Origin: Stieleria sp. JC731
GTDB lineage: Bacteria; Planctomycetota; Planctomycetia; Pirellulales; Pirellulaceae
Assembly: GCF_020966635.1 (NCBI RefSeq)
Contig: NZ_JAJKFQ010000002.1
Span: 1,178,001 to 1,242,000, forward strand
Direction of reading: 5' to 3'
Length of the DNA: 64,000 nt
The first letter of the stretch is position 1. Each line of letters starts with the position of its first letter. The translations under genes were made by a program, and so were the position numbers. Below the pieces are notes generated by a model. The model ran no database searches, was not told the DNA's origin, and saw only the letters and a list, made by a program, of their open reading frames with translations. Positions 41,356 through 49,832 of this stretch are shown here, piece after piece.

Positions 41356-41928
41356 TTACTTTGACTGTCGGGTTGCCGTTCCTGACATGAATGTTATCCA
41401 TTGACCGTCTTCGGATTCGATCTGTGACTTCAGCAAAAACTGATCGTCGGATGTGAATTCATAAATGTCGCGGAAGTTAGCCATCTTTCCGTCGACGAAA
41501 AAGTTCGGGCCTTCGGCTTCCAAGGTCAGCGTTGTCTTCTCCTTGTTCAGTGAGCCTTCGTATTTCCACATGAACGAGTTGGACGAGTCGATCCATGTGC
41601 CAACGAACTTTCCTTTGGCTTTGTCATAGCCAATCGTTTGGACACCAATCATCGGCATTCCTGACATCTCACCTTTCATTTCGTTGATGACCCAAAATCC
41701 GCCAACGGATCGCGAAGTCATGTGTCCCTTGCATTCCACATCGGCTTGATCAGGGCCCATCTTCGCGGAACAGTCGGTAGCCCACTTTCCCGTGAACTTG
41801 TCAAGCCATTGGTGTTCCGTGGTCGGTTTCGGCATCTCGGGCACGTCCTGTGCAATCACGTTCCCTGCGAAAGTTCCAGTGATCAGCAACAATCCAGCTG
41901 CGATAGAACGAATGGCGGCAAACTTCAT
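41356..41928 (-). CDS. DUF1579 family protein, secreted
   Basis: About 190 residues. The ATG at 41928 (MKFAAIRSIAAGLLLITG) begins a signal peptide and has AGGA 8 nt upstream; the longer open frame to 42096 carries unlikely sequence. DUF1579 signatures: TTEHQWLDKFTGKWATDC, SVGGFWVINEMKGEMSGMPM, IGYDKAKGKFVGTWIDSS. The family has a lipocalin-like barrel of unknown role and is often found beside SRPBCC and ArsR genes, as here: the ArsR/SRPBCC operon diverges from it and shares its promoter region. Confidence 0.82.
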   Translation of the reverse strand: MKFAAIRSIAAGLLLITGTFAGNVIAQDVPEMPKPTTEHQWLDKFTGKWATDCSAKMGPDQADVECKGHMTSRSVGGFWVINEMKGEMSGMPMIGVQTIGYDKAKGKFVGTWIDSSNSFMWKYEGSLNKEKTTLTLEAEGPNFFVDGKMANFRDIYEFTSDDQFLLKSQIESEDGQWITFMSGTATRQSK

Positions 41929-42046
41929 CTTGGTTTCCTGAAAGTGAATGGGGCGAGACAGTTCTAGTTGGTCGAACGGCAATCGATCGTTTCGACACGC
42001 AAGCGCATTTTTCTTTTGCGTCTTGACGGTACCGGCTACCGCTTTA

Positions 42047-42070
42047 ATATGCAACCAAATAGTTGCGTAA
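42047..42070. promoter_or_regulatory. Probable ArsR-type operator
   Basis: ATGCAACCAAATAGTTGCGT contains the inverted repeat GCAAC-CAAATA-GTTGC (42051-42066). It lies 33 bp before the SRPBCC start and about 120 bp from the DUF1579 start. Placement between divergent genes and beside an ArsR gene suggests autoregulation (inference). Confidence 0.6.
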
Positions 42071-42098
42071 TTGATTCCTTTTATGGCAGGCGACAAAG

Positions 42099-42563
42099 AT
42101 GGAAGGGCTATCAGATCGGATCGAAAAACAGGTCGAAATCAATGCCTCGATCGAAAATGTTTGGAATGCATTGACCGATTATCAAGCGTTCGGAAAGTGG
42201 TTTCGTGTTAACCTGGAATGTCCGTTCATCGTGGGGGAAAAGTCGTTCGGGCAGATCACCTATCCCGGATACGAACATGTACGAATGGAGGTCGAAGTTG
42301 TCGCGATCGAACCGATGCGGCGATTCGCTTTTCTGTGGCATCCCTACGCGATCGAACCAGGCGTCGACTACTCTGGTGAACCACCGACGACGGTCGAATT
42401 CACGCTCAGCGAAGTTGATTCGGGGACTATGCTAAAGGTGATTGAATCTGGATTCGATAGAATTCCGGAAGCGAGACGCAGTGAAGCGTTTCGGATGAAC
42501 GAAGGAGGCTGGGCCGAACAGATGAATAACATAGAACGCTATGTCAGCAACGACGCAGGCTAA
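42099..42563 (+). CDS. SRPBCC (AHSA1-like) domain protein
   Basis: A 154-residue START/Bet v 1-like protein: IEKQVEINASIENVWNALTD is the usual opening, and DYQAFGKWF and TMLKVIESGFDRIPEARRSE the family body. Such proteins form a ligand-binding pocket; many are encoded with ArsR regulators. The end overlaps the ArsR gene start by 23 bp, so the two are coupled. The pocket ligand is unknown. Confidence 0.85.
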   Translation: MEGLSDRIEKQVEINASIENVWNALTDYQAFGKWFRVNLECPFIVGEKSFGQITYPGYEHVRMEVEVVAIEPMRRFAFLWHPYAIEPGVDYSGEPPTTVEFTLSEVDSGTMLKVIESGFDRIPEARRSEAFRMNEGGWAEQMNNIERYVSNDAG

Positions 42564-42900
42564 GATCGCCAAGCAAATCGCTTCTCAAGCGGATGTGTTT
42601 TCGGCGCTGGGCGATCCGACTCGACTGTCACTACTTTGCCAACTGGGCGAAGGCAGTTTGTATTCCATCACCCAGCTTGCCGAGGGAAGACCGCAGACTC
42701 GGCAATCGATCCGCAAACATTTGCAGATCCTCGAAAGTGTTCGACTGGTAACGGCGACGCGTCGTGGCCGCGAACAGCTCTTTCAGATCGAACCCAAAGC
42801 GATCCGATCGGCGGCCCAATCACTCGAAGCAATTGGCCGCCAATGGGAAGACGCTCTCGGTCGCCTAAAAGATTTCGTCGAAGGTTCTTCGGCAAAATGA
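42541..42900 (+). CDS. ArsR-family HTH transcriptional regulator
   Basis: A 119-residue winged-helix protein. ADVFSALGDPTRLSLLCQLG is the hallmark of ArsR regulators, followed by the recognition helix QTRQSIRKHLQILE and a basic wing (ATRRGREQLFQI). It has no Cys pair typical of metal sensors, so the signal is probably not As or Cd. With the SRPBCC partner it most likely represses its own operon through the operator at 42047-42070. Its stop is 15 bp from the stop of the convergent hydrolase gene. Confidence 0.87.
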   Translation: MSATTQAKIAKQIASQADVFSALGDPTRLSLLCQLGEGSLYSITQLAEGRPQTRQSIRKHLQILESVRLVTATRRGREQLFQIEPKAIRSAAQSLEAIGRQWEDALGRLKDFVEGSSAK

Positions 42901-42914
42901 AGTCAGATCACTGA

Positions 42915-44744
42915 TCAGTTTGCAGACTCGAATTTAAGTTCGCCTCCAACGACAGGCAGACTTAAATGGGTCTGCTGCAAATCGATCGTCAGCTTTGTGC
43001 CTGGTGTCGGATGAAGGGTGAAGTCTCGATCGCTGGAGAGGATCATCAAACCGATCTGTTGGCCTTTGGCGATGATCTGATCATCGGGCTGCAAGTCAAA
43101 TTCGACGTCATAAAACTGTCCCGGAACCAACGGTTCACTTTCGCGAAGTGATTTGATGTTCTGCGGATCGGCCCAACCACGAGTGATGATGTTGTCGGTA
43201 ATCTTTGCGCGACGGTCCGTATTCCAAGGTAGCGAGACAAGCCATACGCTCAGGTTTGCAGCGGGACGATCGCACGCGAGTTTCAATTTGACGCGAGCCG
43301 TTCCAGAAAGATGTGTGTCTTCGGTCAGCTTGGGTGTGGTGTAGATCAAACGGTGTTCGGTGTACTCGGCCTGGGCCAATGAGTCACCAGAAAACGAAAA
43401 GTTATCAACCAGTGTTTCGGTACTTGGATCGGTAACCGGTGCCAGTTGCAGTTGTCCTCGTTCGGGTGCACCCGGGACTGGATAAAGCAGAACATCCTTT
43501 GCCATCGGGTGCGGATAGTCGGGGTATTCGGTCGGTTTGCCGCGGTCGTCACTTTCACGAACGATCCATGACTTCGATGTCTTTTCGACGCCGTTGTCTT
43601 CGCCGAACAAATAGTGCGTGAACCATCGATTCATCATGTCCATCGGTGGTGGACCACCGTGCCCGCCTTGGTGCATGAACAGTTGCGTTTCGATACCGTT
43701 CTTTTGAAGTGCTTGATAGATTCGAATGCTGTGCTCGGGAACAACGTTCCAGTCATTGAACGCGTGTGCCATCAGTACAGCAGCCTTCACCCCGTCAACA
43801 CGGTTGAGATAGTCACGAGAATACCAAAAGTCGTTGTAGTCACCTGTCGCGCGATCCTGATTCCCGTTCATCAGTTCGTCACGGACGTTGCAATCGCAGT
43901 AGTCCTGGATTTCTTCATCTCCACCGCTGTGAATGAAGTCGTACAGGATGTCGATGTCTTCACCCAGGTAACCGCCGGGGTGACGTACCAGTCCGTTGGA
44001 GCGGTAATAGTGGTAGTACGACGTATTGGGAGCGACGGGGATGATCACTTCCAGACCTTCGACTCCCGTCGTTGCGGCTGCCAAAGGGATCGTTCCGTTG
44101 TAGCTGGTTCCCGTCATGCCGACTTTACCTGACGACCAATAAGCTTCGACAGGTTCGCCGCCGACCGGTTCGGTAAAACCTTTGCCACGTCCACAAAGCC
44201 AATCGATGACGGCTTTCGGCGCCAGAGCTTCAGGATCATCACCAACGGTAGGGCAACCTTGTGAAAGCCCGGTGCCCGGCGCGCTGGAGTGCACCACGAT
44301 ATACCCGCGAGGCAACCAGTCCTTGATATGTCGTTTGGAGATAATCGGTCGGGTGCCTTCACGTTCGATATCCGGAGCAGCAGAACGCTCCGGCGGATCG
44401 GCACCCAGCTCTTGCCGAACATCCCAGAAATACGAATCGTCTCCACCCGTCGTTCCGGCAAAGTACGGGCTGGAATTGTAGATCACCGGTAGCTTCAATG
44501 ATTGCGTATCGGTTTGGACCGGCCGCGTGACCGCGACGTGCATCCGGTCCAGCTTTCCATCACCATCGCTGTCAAATTCGGTCTCGACCCATAAGTCATG
44601 CCGAACCCAGTAGTCGGAATCCTCAAGTTCCTTGATGACTTGAGCTTCGCCATCTTTAATGACGGGGATCTTGACTTCAGCTCCGATTAGCGGCGAATGC
44701 AAAAGGACTAGCAACGCGGTGATCGGCAATGACGGGCGATTCAT
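42915..44744 (-). CDS. CocE/NonD-family hydrolase (X-Pro dipeptidyl-peptidase S15-like)
   Basis: About 609 residues from the ATG at 44744, which opens on a signal peptide (PSLPITALLVLLHSPLIG); a longer frame starts at 44795 without signal. The nucleophile is in GMTGTSYNGTIPLAA, an S15-type elbow; an acid in HAFNDWNV and HGGHGG with the His complete the triad. The C-terminal third is the galactose-binding-like jelly roll (VRVKLK-type, with LVPGQFYDVEFDLQPDDQII). It probably cleaves dipeptides, acyl esters or cephalosporin-type acids outside the cytoplasm. Its expression is separate from the ArsR operon, which converges with it. Confidence 0.85.
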   Translation of the reverse strand: MNRPSLPITALLVLLHSPLIGAEVKIPVIKDGEAQVIKELEDSDYWVRHDLWVETEFDSDGDGKLDRMHVAVTRPVQTDTQSLKLPVIYNSSPYFAGTTGGDDSYFWDVRQELGADPPERSAAPDIEREGTRPIISKRHIKDWLPRGYIVVHSSAPGTGLSQGCPTVGDDPEALAPKAVIDWLCGRGKGFTEPVGGEPVEAYWSSGKVGMTGTSYNGTIPLAAATTGVEGLEVIIPVAPNTSYYHYYRSNGLVRHPGGYLGEDIDILYDFIHSGGDEEIQDYCDCNVRDELMNGNQDRATGDYNDFWYSRDYLNRVDGVKAAVLMAHAFNDWNVVPEHSIRIYQALQKNGIETQLFMHQGGHGGPPPMDMMNRWFTHYLFGEDNGVEKTSKSWIVRESDDRGKPTEYPDYPHPMAKDVLLYPVPGAPERGQLQLAPVTDPSTETLVDNFSFSGDSLAQAEYTEHRLIYTTPKLTEDTHLSGTARVKLKLACDRPAANLSVWLVSLPWNTDRRAKITDNIITRGWADPQNIKSLRESEPLVPGQFYDVEFDLQPDDQIIAKGQQIGLMILSSDRDFTLHPTPGTKLTIDLQQTHLSLPVVGGELKFESAN

Positions 44745-45101
44745 TGTTGTGGTTACCAAGGTGGAATCGAGGCGAGACGTGCTCAGCTTAGTCACATAGT
44801 CAAATCAACATCAAGCGATCGCGGCGAAAGAGGGATTTCAAGCCGATCAGCTAAGTGATCATCTCGGCCCTAAAATCGTTCAATAACTGAAGCCGTTAGC
44901 GCGATGAGATTCGGGCGGTTAGAAGACCACGATGCCGCTACGACGCGAAAAGGCGGGATTCGATCCCATCGAATGGCTTGGTCGAGTCTTGGTAGACTCG
45001 CCACTAAACGAGCGATCTGGACGGTGGGCGATCCATGGAAAAATGATTTTGCGGCAGACCACCGAATCGATAGAACGGAAAGAAGCGATGAAGGGAGTTC
45101 G
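44745..45101. other. Divergent intergenic region with a small hairpin
   Basis: The promoters of the CocE-type and DUF2071 genes must lie here. CGAGTCT-TGGT-AGACTCG (44983-45000) is a perfect 7-bp hairpin. AAGGGAG at 45091-45097 is the ribosome-binding site of the DUF2071 gene. No gene recognised. Confidence 0.5.
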
Positions 45102-45839
45102 ATGAACGACAAAACGGATCGTACTTGGCCATTGCCTCGCATGCCTTGGGTCATGCGTATGACTTGGTCCGAGCTGTTGTTTGCCCATTGGCAGTTTGAA
45201 CCAGCTGCGATCGCTTCGTTGCTGCCTGGTGGAGTTCAACTCGACACACGTGAAGGCAAAGCGTGGGTGGGGGTGGTCCCGTTCTTGATGTCGGCAGTGG
45301 CCCCACGGCTATGCCCGCCTCTGCCGGGACTCAGTCGGTTTCTTGAGCTAAACGTACGAACCTATGTGAGGGTCGATGGCAAGCCAGGTGTATGGTTCTT
45401 TTCGCTCGATGCGGCAAGTCGCGTTGCAGTCCGTGTCGCGCGAGCAACGTTCAACCTTCCCTACATGGATGCGTCGATGTCAATGAAGCTGCAGGGCGAT
45501 GGGACGATCGACTACCAAAGTCACCGCACCCATCGGGGCGAATCCGCTGCGGAATTTGATGCCAGTTATCGCGTCGCCGGTGAATTTCAACCTGCACAAT
45601 CAGGGTCGCTCGAACACTGGCTGACGGCTCGCTATTGCCTCTACAGTGAAAATAAACGCGGGCAAATCTTTCGCGGCGAAATCGATCATCCACCTTGGTC
45701 GCTGGCACCGGCAACATACACCGAACACACCAACACCATGGGGTCAGGGCTGGGACTCGATTTTGCTGGCCAGCCACACCTGCTGGTTGCTGAACCGGTG
45801 GAAGTCCAAGCGTGGTGGGTCAGCCAATGCCTCGGCTAA
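45102..45839 (+). CDS. DUF2071 family protein (YqjF-like)
   Basis: About 245 residues from the ATG at 45102, chosen because AAGGGAG precedes it by 4 nt; the longer frame adds 66 residues of unlikely sequence. MPWVMRMTWSELLFAHWQF is the standard DUF2071 opening, then SLLPGGVQLDTREGKAWVGV, the LNVRTYVRVDGKPGVWFFSL motif and LTARYCLYSENKRG near the end. The family is uncharacterised but widespread. Its end meets the convergent phosphotransferase gene with a 3-bp gap. Confidence 0.85.
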   Translation: MNDKTDRTWPLPRMPWVMRMTWSELLFAHWQFEPAAIASLLPGGVQLDTREGKAWVGVVPFLMSAVAPRLCPPLPGLSRFLELNVRTYVRVDGKPGVWFFSLDAASRVAVRVARATFNLPYMDASMSMKLQGDGTIDYQSHRTHRGESAAEFDASYRVAGEFQPAQSGSLEHWLTARYCLYSENKRGQIFRGEIDHPPWSLAPATYTEHTNTMGSGLGLDFAGQPHLLVAEPVEVQAWWVSQCLG

Positions 45840-45842
45840 GTT

Positions 45843-46835
45843 CTAATTCTTGCCCAACATCTTCAGTGCATCGTCAGTGATCCGGTCCGTATAGGCATTC
45901 AATTTCCAGTGGTCCGGACACCAACCCGATAGGAAGCGACAAAAGTCTGCCCAGGCGATGGCGTACAGCGATCGCCATTCCTTTTCTAAGGCAGAAACAT
46001 CGACGTCGATCAGACGATCTGAGATTGCTGATCGAAGCTGTCCAAAATAAACGGACAACAATGAATCCTGTTGCGACGCAGCTTCCTCATCCGACAGACA
46101 ACTGCTGATGAAATAAGCAACGTCCTTCATGCCACAGCCTCGACCGACATACTGAAAGTCAACGGCAGCGACTTGAAACTCATCTCGACTCGAAAAACAA
46201 AAGTTGGCTAGTTTGGCGTCGCCATGAACGAGCGTTTGGAATCGCGCCTCGTTTAGCTTGTGATCGATCAGCTGTGCCGCTTTCTTCAGCGGGCCGGCGG
46301 GCATCGCTTTGAATTCGTCAGGCCGCGTTTCTAAATGCCAGTAAGTCCCAACCGGCCACAGACCGTTGGCGGGATTGCCGATAAATGTCGCGTGAAATTC
46401 TGCAAGCCATCGAAGACATGCATGAATGTCTTCACCAGTGACTCGGGTTCTGCGGCAATCAAATCCCAGGGCATCCAAGTCTTCTAGAACGATGACCCAG
46501 CCGCCTTCGTTTTCGGTTTCATCGGCCCCAAAAAACTTGGGGATTTTACAGAACCGATCACAGTCCTTTGAAAAGGTCTCGTAGAACGTCTTTTCGACCT
46601 GATAGGACCAGACCTTTCGTTGGTGTGATTGGTCGCCACCCCAGCCTCGCCGATTCGAACGAGCTTTGGTCAGGTCGATGTGCTTGATGACCACGGGGAC
46701 CGAATTTTCGCCGATCAATTCGGCTCGCTGGATCACCCCGTACCCGCTCCACAGGCTCTGAATCTTCTCACCTAGTTCGACCGAACGTGCCCCGGTGATT
46801 CGGCAAACGGTTTCCGGTAGTGTGCTCAACTTCAT
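45843..46835 (-). CDS. Phosphotransferase with APH/choline-kinase-like fold
   Basis: About 330 residues from the ATG at 46835; the longer frame starts with TTG at 46886 and adds 17 residues. The catalytic loop [14 protein letters not shown] supplies the Asp and Asn, and the metal-binding [20 protein letters not shown] follows, as in EcKinase/aminoglycoside-phosphotransferase-like families. VVIKHIDL holds the ATP Lys. The branch resembles the eukaryote-like DUF1679/ecdysteroid kinase group. It probably phosphorylates a small alcohol or amino substrate in the cytoplasm; which one is unclear. Confidence 0.75.
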   Translation of the reverse strand: MKLSTLPETVCRITGARSVELGEKIQSLWSGYGVIQRAELIGENSVPVVIKHIDLTKARSNRRGWGGDQSHQRKVWSYQVEKTFYETFSKDCDRFCKIPKFFGADETENEGGWVIVLEDLDALGFDCRRTRVTGEDIHACLRWLAEFHATFIGNPANGLWPVGTYWHLETRPDEFKAMPAGPLKKAAQLIDHKLNEARFQTLVHGDAKLANFCFSSRDEFQVAAVDFQYVGRGCGMKDVAYFISSCLSDEEAASQQDSLLSVYFGQLRSAISDRLIDVDVSALEKEWRSLYAIAWADFCRFLSGWCPDHWKLNAYTDRITDDALKMLGKN

Positions 46836-47031
46836 CACTCGCAATAAAACTCTGGTTCGAAAGCGATTCTCGCCGAATTTGGTCAATTCGCAAAGGGAAC
46901 AGAATCTTCTCAGAGAAAACGTCCGCTATTTCGTAACAACGCTTGATTCGATCCGCTTTGGAGTGCGTCACAGAAACTTTCTGTCATCGGGTTCAACGCA
47001 CACTCGGGTTTCACAGGATAAGGATCGTCTC

Positions 47032-47421
47032 ATGTTCACGACCAAAACCATCGCTCCATTGTTCTTGCTCGTTGCTGCCTTTTGTGGCGCTCCACAAGCC
47101 CAAGCTCAGGACCAAGTATCGGTTCCGCTGTACACGACGTCGTATTGTGTGCAAGTCGAATGGTACTTCTGGCGAAGTGGCGGAACGTATTGGGCAACCG
47201 AGTTCGAATCGACCGATCTCGCCGAAGCAGAATTGGTTTACCAACTGTTCGATTCTGCATTTGAAAACGGAACGCTATGCGACATCCTCGGCTGTGAAAT
47301 CACATCCTGGATTCCGATCGACGTGCGATTGAAAACGGTCTATCACTGGAACATCTTTCCAGTCGAAAGGTTGACCGTCAGCACGTCCAATCAGTATCAC
47401 CAGCTTCTGTTGAAACAATAG
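47032..47421 (+). CDS. Small secreted protein of unknown function
   Basis: About 129 residues. The ATG at 47032 opens on a signal peptide (MFTTKTIAPLFLLVAAFCGA, ending QAQAQ), with AAGGAT 6 nt upstream. The mature part (YCVQVEWYFWRSGGTYWATE) is rich in aromatics, with three Cys and FESTDLAEAELVYQLFD; no domain recognised. Its 3' end faces the esterase gene with a 26-bp gap. Confidence 0.65.
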   Translation: MFTTKTIAPLFLLVAAFCGAPQAQAQDQVSVPLYTTSYCVQVEWYFWRSGGTYWATEFESTDLAEAELVYQLFDSAFENGTLCDILGCEITSWIPIDVRLKTVYHWNIFPVERLTVSTSNQYHQLLLKQ

Positions 47422-47447
47422 CTGCTCATCGCGGGCCGCTGCATACT

Positions 47448-48608
47448 TCAGTTGTTCTGCGGAATCGTGACTTCGATTTCTCCGCTGAAGGTTGCGGACG
47501 GATCATGCCGTTCGTTGAATGTCTTTTCGATGATCGATCGCTGACGGATCACGTCGCCTTCAAACAACACTTGGCCTTTGTAAATGACCCTGACGGGCTG
47601 ATCAAAGTTGATCATCTCGTCATTGACCCGAATCAATAGCGTCTCAACGTCGCTTTGTAAGATCTCGAACGTTTGCCCATCATGCTTGACTCGGACGACG
47701 GCTTTCGGATTCGCTTGACTGTCTTTGACGGCCAGCCAATAGAAACGATGGTGGGTTCGGTCATCTTGTTTCCAAACGATTAGGTCGGGATGCCGTTGGC
47801 GGGAGAACGTTGACATCCAAGGGACCGCGACCGCGTCCTGACGATTGACCCAGTGTCCGAGGCCTTTGTGGATTGTGACTTCGTGGACATAACCGCCAGG
47901 GTCTTGGCCGTGAAGATCGCTTAGTTTCGTTTCCCACTCTTTCGCGATCGCGTTGCGGTTATACGCGGAGTCGCGTTCACCCATATGAATGGTGAACGGC
48001 AGATTTCGAAGTCCATCCGCTGTGGTCTCGTTGGGATGACCGGCCATCATCGCGGCCGCAGCGAATCGATCTGCCATGCGAGGTGCGAGTTGGAATACCC
48101 CATCTCCACCCGCTGAGTATCCCATGAGGTAAACCCGATTGGGATTGACGTCATGGATCAAAACCATGTCTTCGATGATCCGTTGAAAGAAGTCATCGAT
48201 ATGTGATTCGTGCCACAAGTTCCAAGTGTTGGTGGGGGCCCGAGGGACGAAGTAAACACCTTCAGCAGGTTGATACAGTCGCTTTTGATTTTCGTACTGT
48301 CGGTCGTTCACGCCAGGTGATGTCGCCCCACCACCATGCATGGAAATATAAAGACTGCGTCCGCCTTTCGGCTTGCTGCCGAAGACTTTGAACCAAAACG
48401 GCATGGTTCGTAGGCCGATTGTGATTTCGCCCTTTTCGATTTCTGTCCGCCGCGCTGCCGTTTCGGACTTGGAGTACTGTTTCCAAAGCTTTGAAACGAC
48501 TTCGTTTGCTTGTCGCTTTGTCAGTGCCTGTTCCGACTGCGGGGCGGCTTCGGCAAAGGTGTTAAATACAACGGCGCAAAGCAGAAGACTTCGGACAGCA
48601 GCTTGCAT
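47448..48608 (-). CDS. Secreted alpha/beta-hydrolase (PHB-depolymerase/feruloyl-esterase-like)
   Basis: A 386-residue protein with signal peptide (AAVRSLLLCAVVFNTFAEAA). The SMHGGG loop (oxyanion), the MGYSAGGDGVF nucleophile elbow, an acidic residue after TIHMGERDSAYNRN and HKGLGHWVNRQ with the catalytic His form the triad of the PHB-depolymerase-like esterases. The C-terminal third (VRVKHDGQTFEILQSDVETL, then LLIRVNDEMINFDQPVRVIY) is a beta-sandwich that may bind polysaccharide. Substrate not determined. Confidence 0.82.
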   Translation of the reverse strand: MQAAVRSLLLCAVVFNTFAEAAPQSEQALTKRQANEVVSKLWKQYSKSETAARRTEIEKGEITIGLRTMPFWFKVFGSKPKGGRSLYISMHGGGATSPGVNDRQYENQKRLYQPAEGVYFVPRAPTNTWNLWHESHIDDFFQRIIEDMVLIHDVNPNRVYLMGYSAGGDGVFQLAPRMADRFAAAAMMAGHPNETTADGLRNLPFTIHMGERDSAYNRNAIAKEWETKLSDLHGQDPGGYVHEVTIHKGLGHWVNRQDAVAVPWMSTFSRQRHPDLIVWKQDDRTHHRFYWLAVKDSQANPKAVVRVKHDGQTFEILQSDVETLLIRVNDEMINFDQPVRVIYKGQVLFEGDVIRQRSIIEKTFNERHDPSATFSGEIEVTIPQNN

Positions 48609-48866
48609 GGAATTTTCCTAACGCAATGACGTCGATCATGCGAACAATGACAGCGAAATGATCAATCGCCACGCATTCTAATCGATCCGTCAAAGTGCTA
48701 AACCACCTGCGGTAGGGTCGTCGCACCGCGCGGCGAGTGGTGGCTTAGTCGATGACTCACGTCAAACGATTTCAACTCTGCCCTCTGTTACGCCTCACCG
48801 CGGACGCGTCTCTTTGAGCCAATGTAGCGTCGCGGTTTTTAATTCTCTGTTGCCACAGAAAAGTAC

Positions 48867-49415
48867 TCACTCTTCCGGTGATGCAGTTCGCTTAACATCG
48901 ACAGTCTCAAAGATCTTGCGGTCTCCCTTCCAACCAGACTTCGAGAACTTACCATCGCCGAAGTCGATATGGAAATCTGAAAAGAACCGGTTCTCCCATT
49001 CGGCTGCTGGATAGGTAAGTGTGGTCATACCATCTTCTTGTACCGCGACTTCGACTTCTACCAAACGAGAATGCGATTTCCCGTCCATTGCACCAGAAAC
49101 CCATTCCATCTTCATCAGTTTTCCGTCTGCAATAAATAGTGTGGTGACGATGCGAATGCTTAAAGGGATCGGCCTCGTCTGGTCAATCTTGTGTTCACCA
49201 ACTAGTGATTTCTTATCGGGGCCGAATTTCCAGTGCCAACTGCTCGTTCCGATATCCTTCATTGATCCGAAGTTTGCAGATGTGTTCCATTGGCCAACCA
49301 AGCCAGACAGCTTATCGATAGAAATCCTTTCTTCCGCTCGTGCAGCTTGAGTGAGCGCGATCGCGAACAAAAATAACAAGCTGTATCGCGATCGAATCAG
49401 TGAGACACACATCAT
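48867..49415 (-). CDS. Secreted DUF1579-like / lipocalin-like protein
   Basis: A 182-residue protein with signal peptide (YSLLFLFAIALTQAARA). The opening LSGLVGQWNTSANFG and the strands WHWKFGPDKKSLVGEH, FIADGKLMKMEWVSGAMDG and WENRFFSDFHIDFGDGKF look like an eight-stranded barrel of the DUF1579/lipocalin sort, as in the protein at 41.4-41.9 kb but with low similarity. Function unknown. Confidence 0.6.
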   Translation of the reverse strand: MMCVSLIRSRYSLLFLFAIALTQAARAEERISIDKLSGLVGQWNTSANFGSMKDIGTSSWHWKFGPDKKSLVGEHKIDQTRPIPLSIRIVTTLFIADGKLMKMEWVSGAMDGKSHSRLVEVEVAVQEDGMTTLTYPAAEWENRFFSDFHIDFGDGKFSKSGWKGDRKIFETVDVKRTASPEE

Positions 49416-49832
49416 TGAAAATCCTCGAGTTCGCCAACCAGTAGAAAGACACGATTGCCCATTTGATCTGGGAATTCTGCGGCGGATTGTATCGTCGCTG
49501 ATTCGGATAGGCGAAGCAACGCATGTCGATGCGAGCTGCCATATGAAATCATCAAAGCGGGCAACTTGTTAAGCAAGCCGTATCAACACGGAACGCTGCG
49601 AGTCCAAAATCGCTAGTGTTCCAATGTATACATTTAGTGGTATGTGGCTGCTCTGGTTGTTGGATACGCTGTGCGATGCGAGCGCGCTATGGAACATATC
49701 CCGTGAAAATCGCGTAATCGAGCAGGTCGACACCCCTGGATTCATGTTCATGTATGACAGAGTGGGTATGATTTTTTAAGCCGTTGGTGTTTCTTTGATT
49801 TCCTTATCGCGTGCGGTTCAAGCCACGAATCA
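49416..49832. other. Intergenic region before the LRR kinase
   Basis: No gene, repeat or clear hairpin recognised in 417 bp. Presumed to hold the kinase promoter. Confidence 0.45.

Noticed and set aside
44950-45000. tRNA gene
   Set aside because: GGGATTCGATCCC looks like a T-arm and a hairpin follows, but no acceptor stem, anticodon arm of correct size or CCA end can be laid out on either strand.
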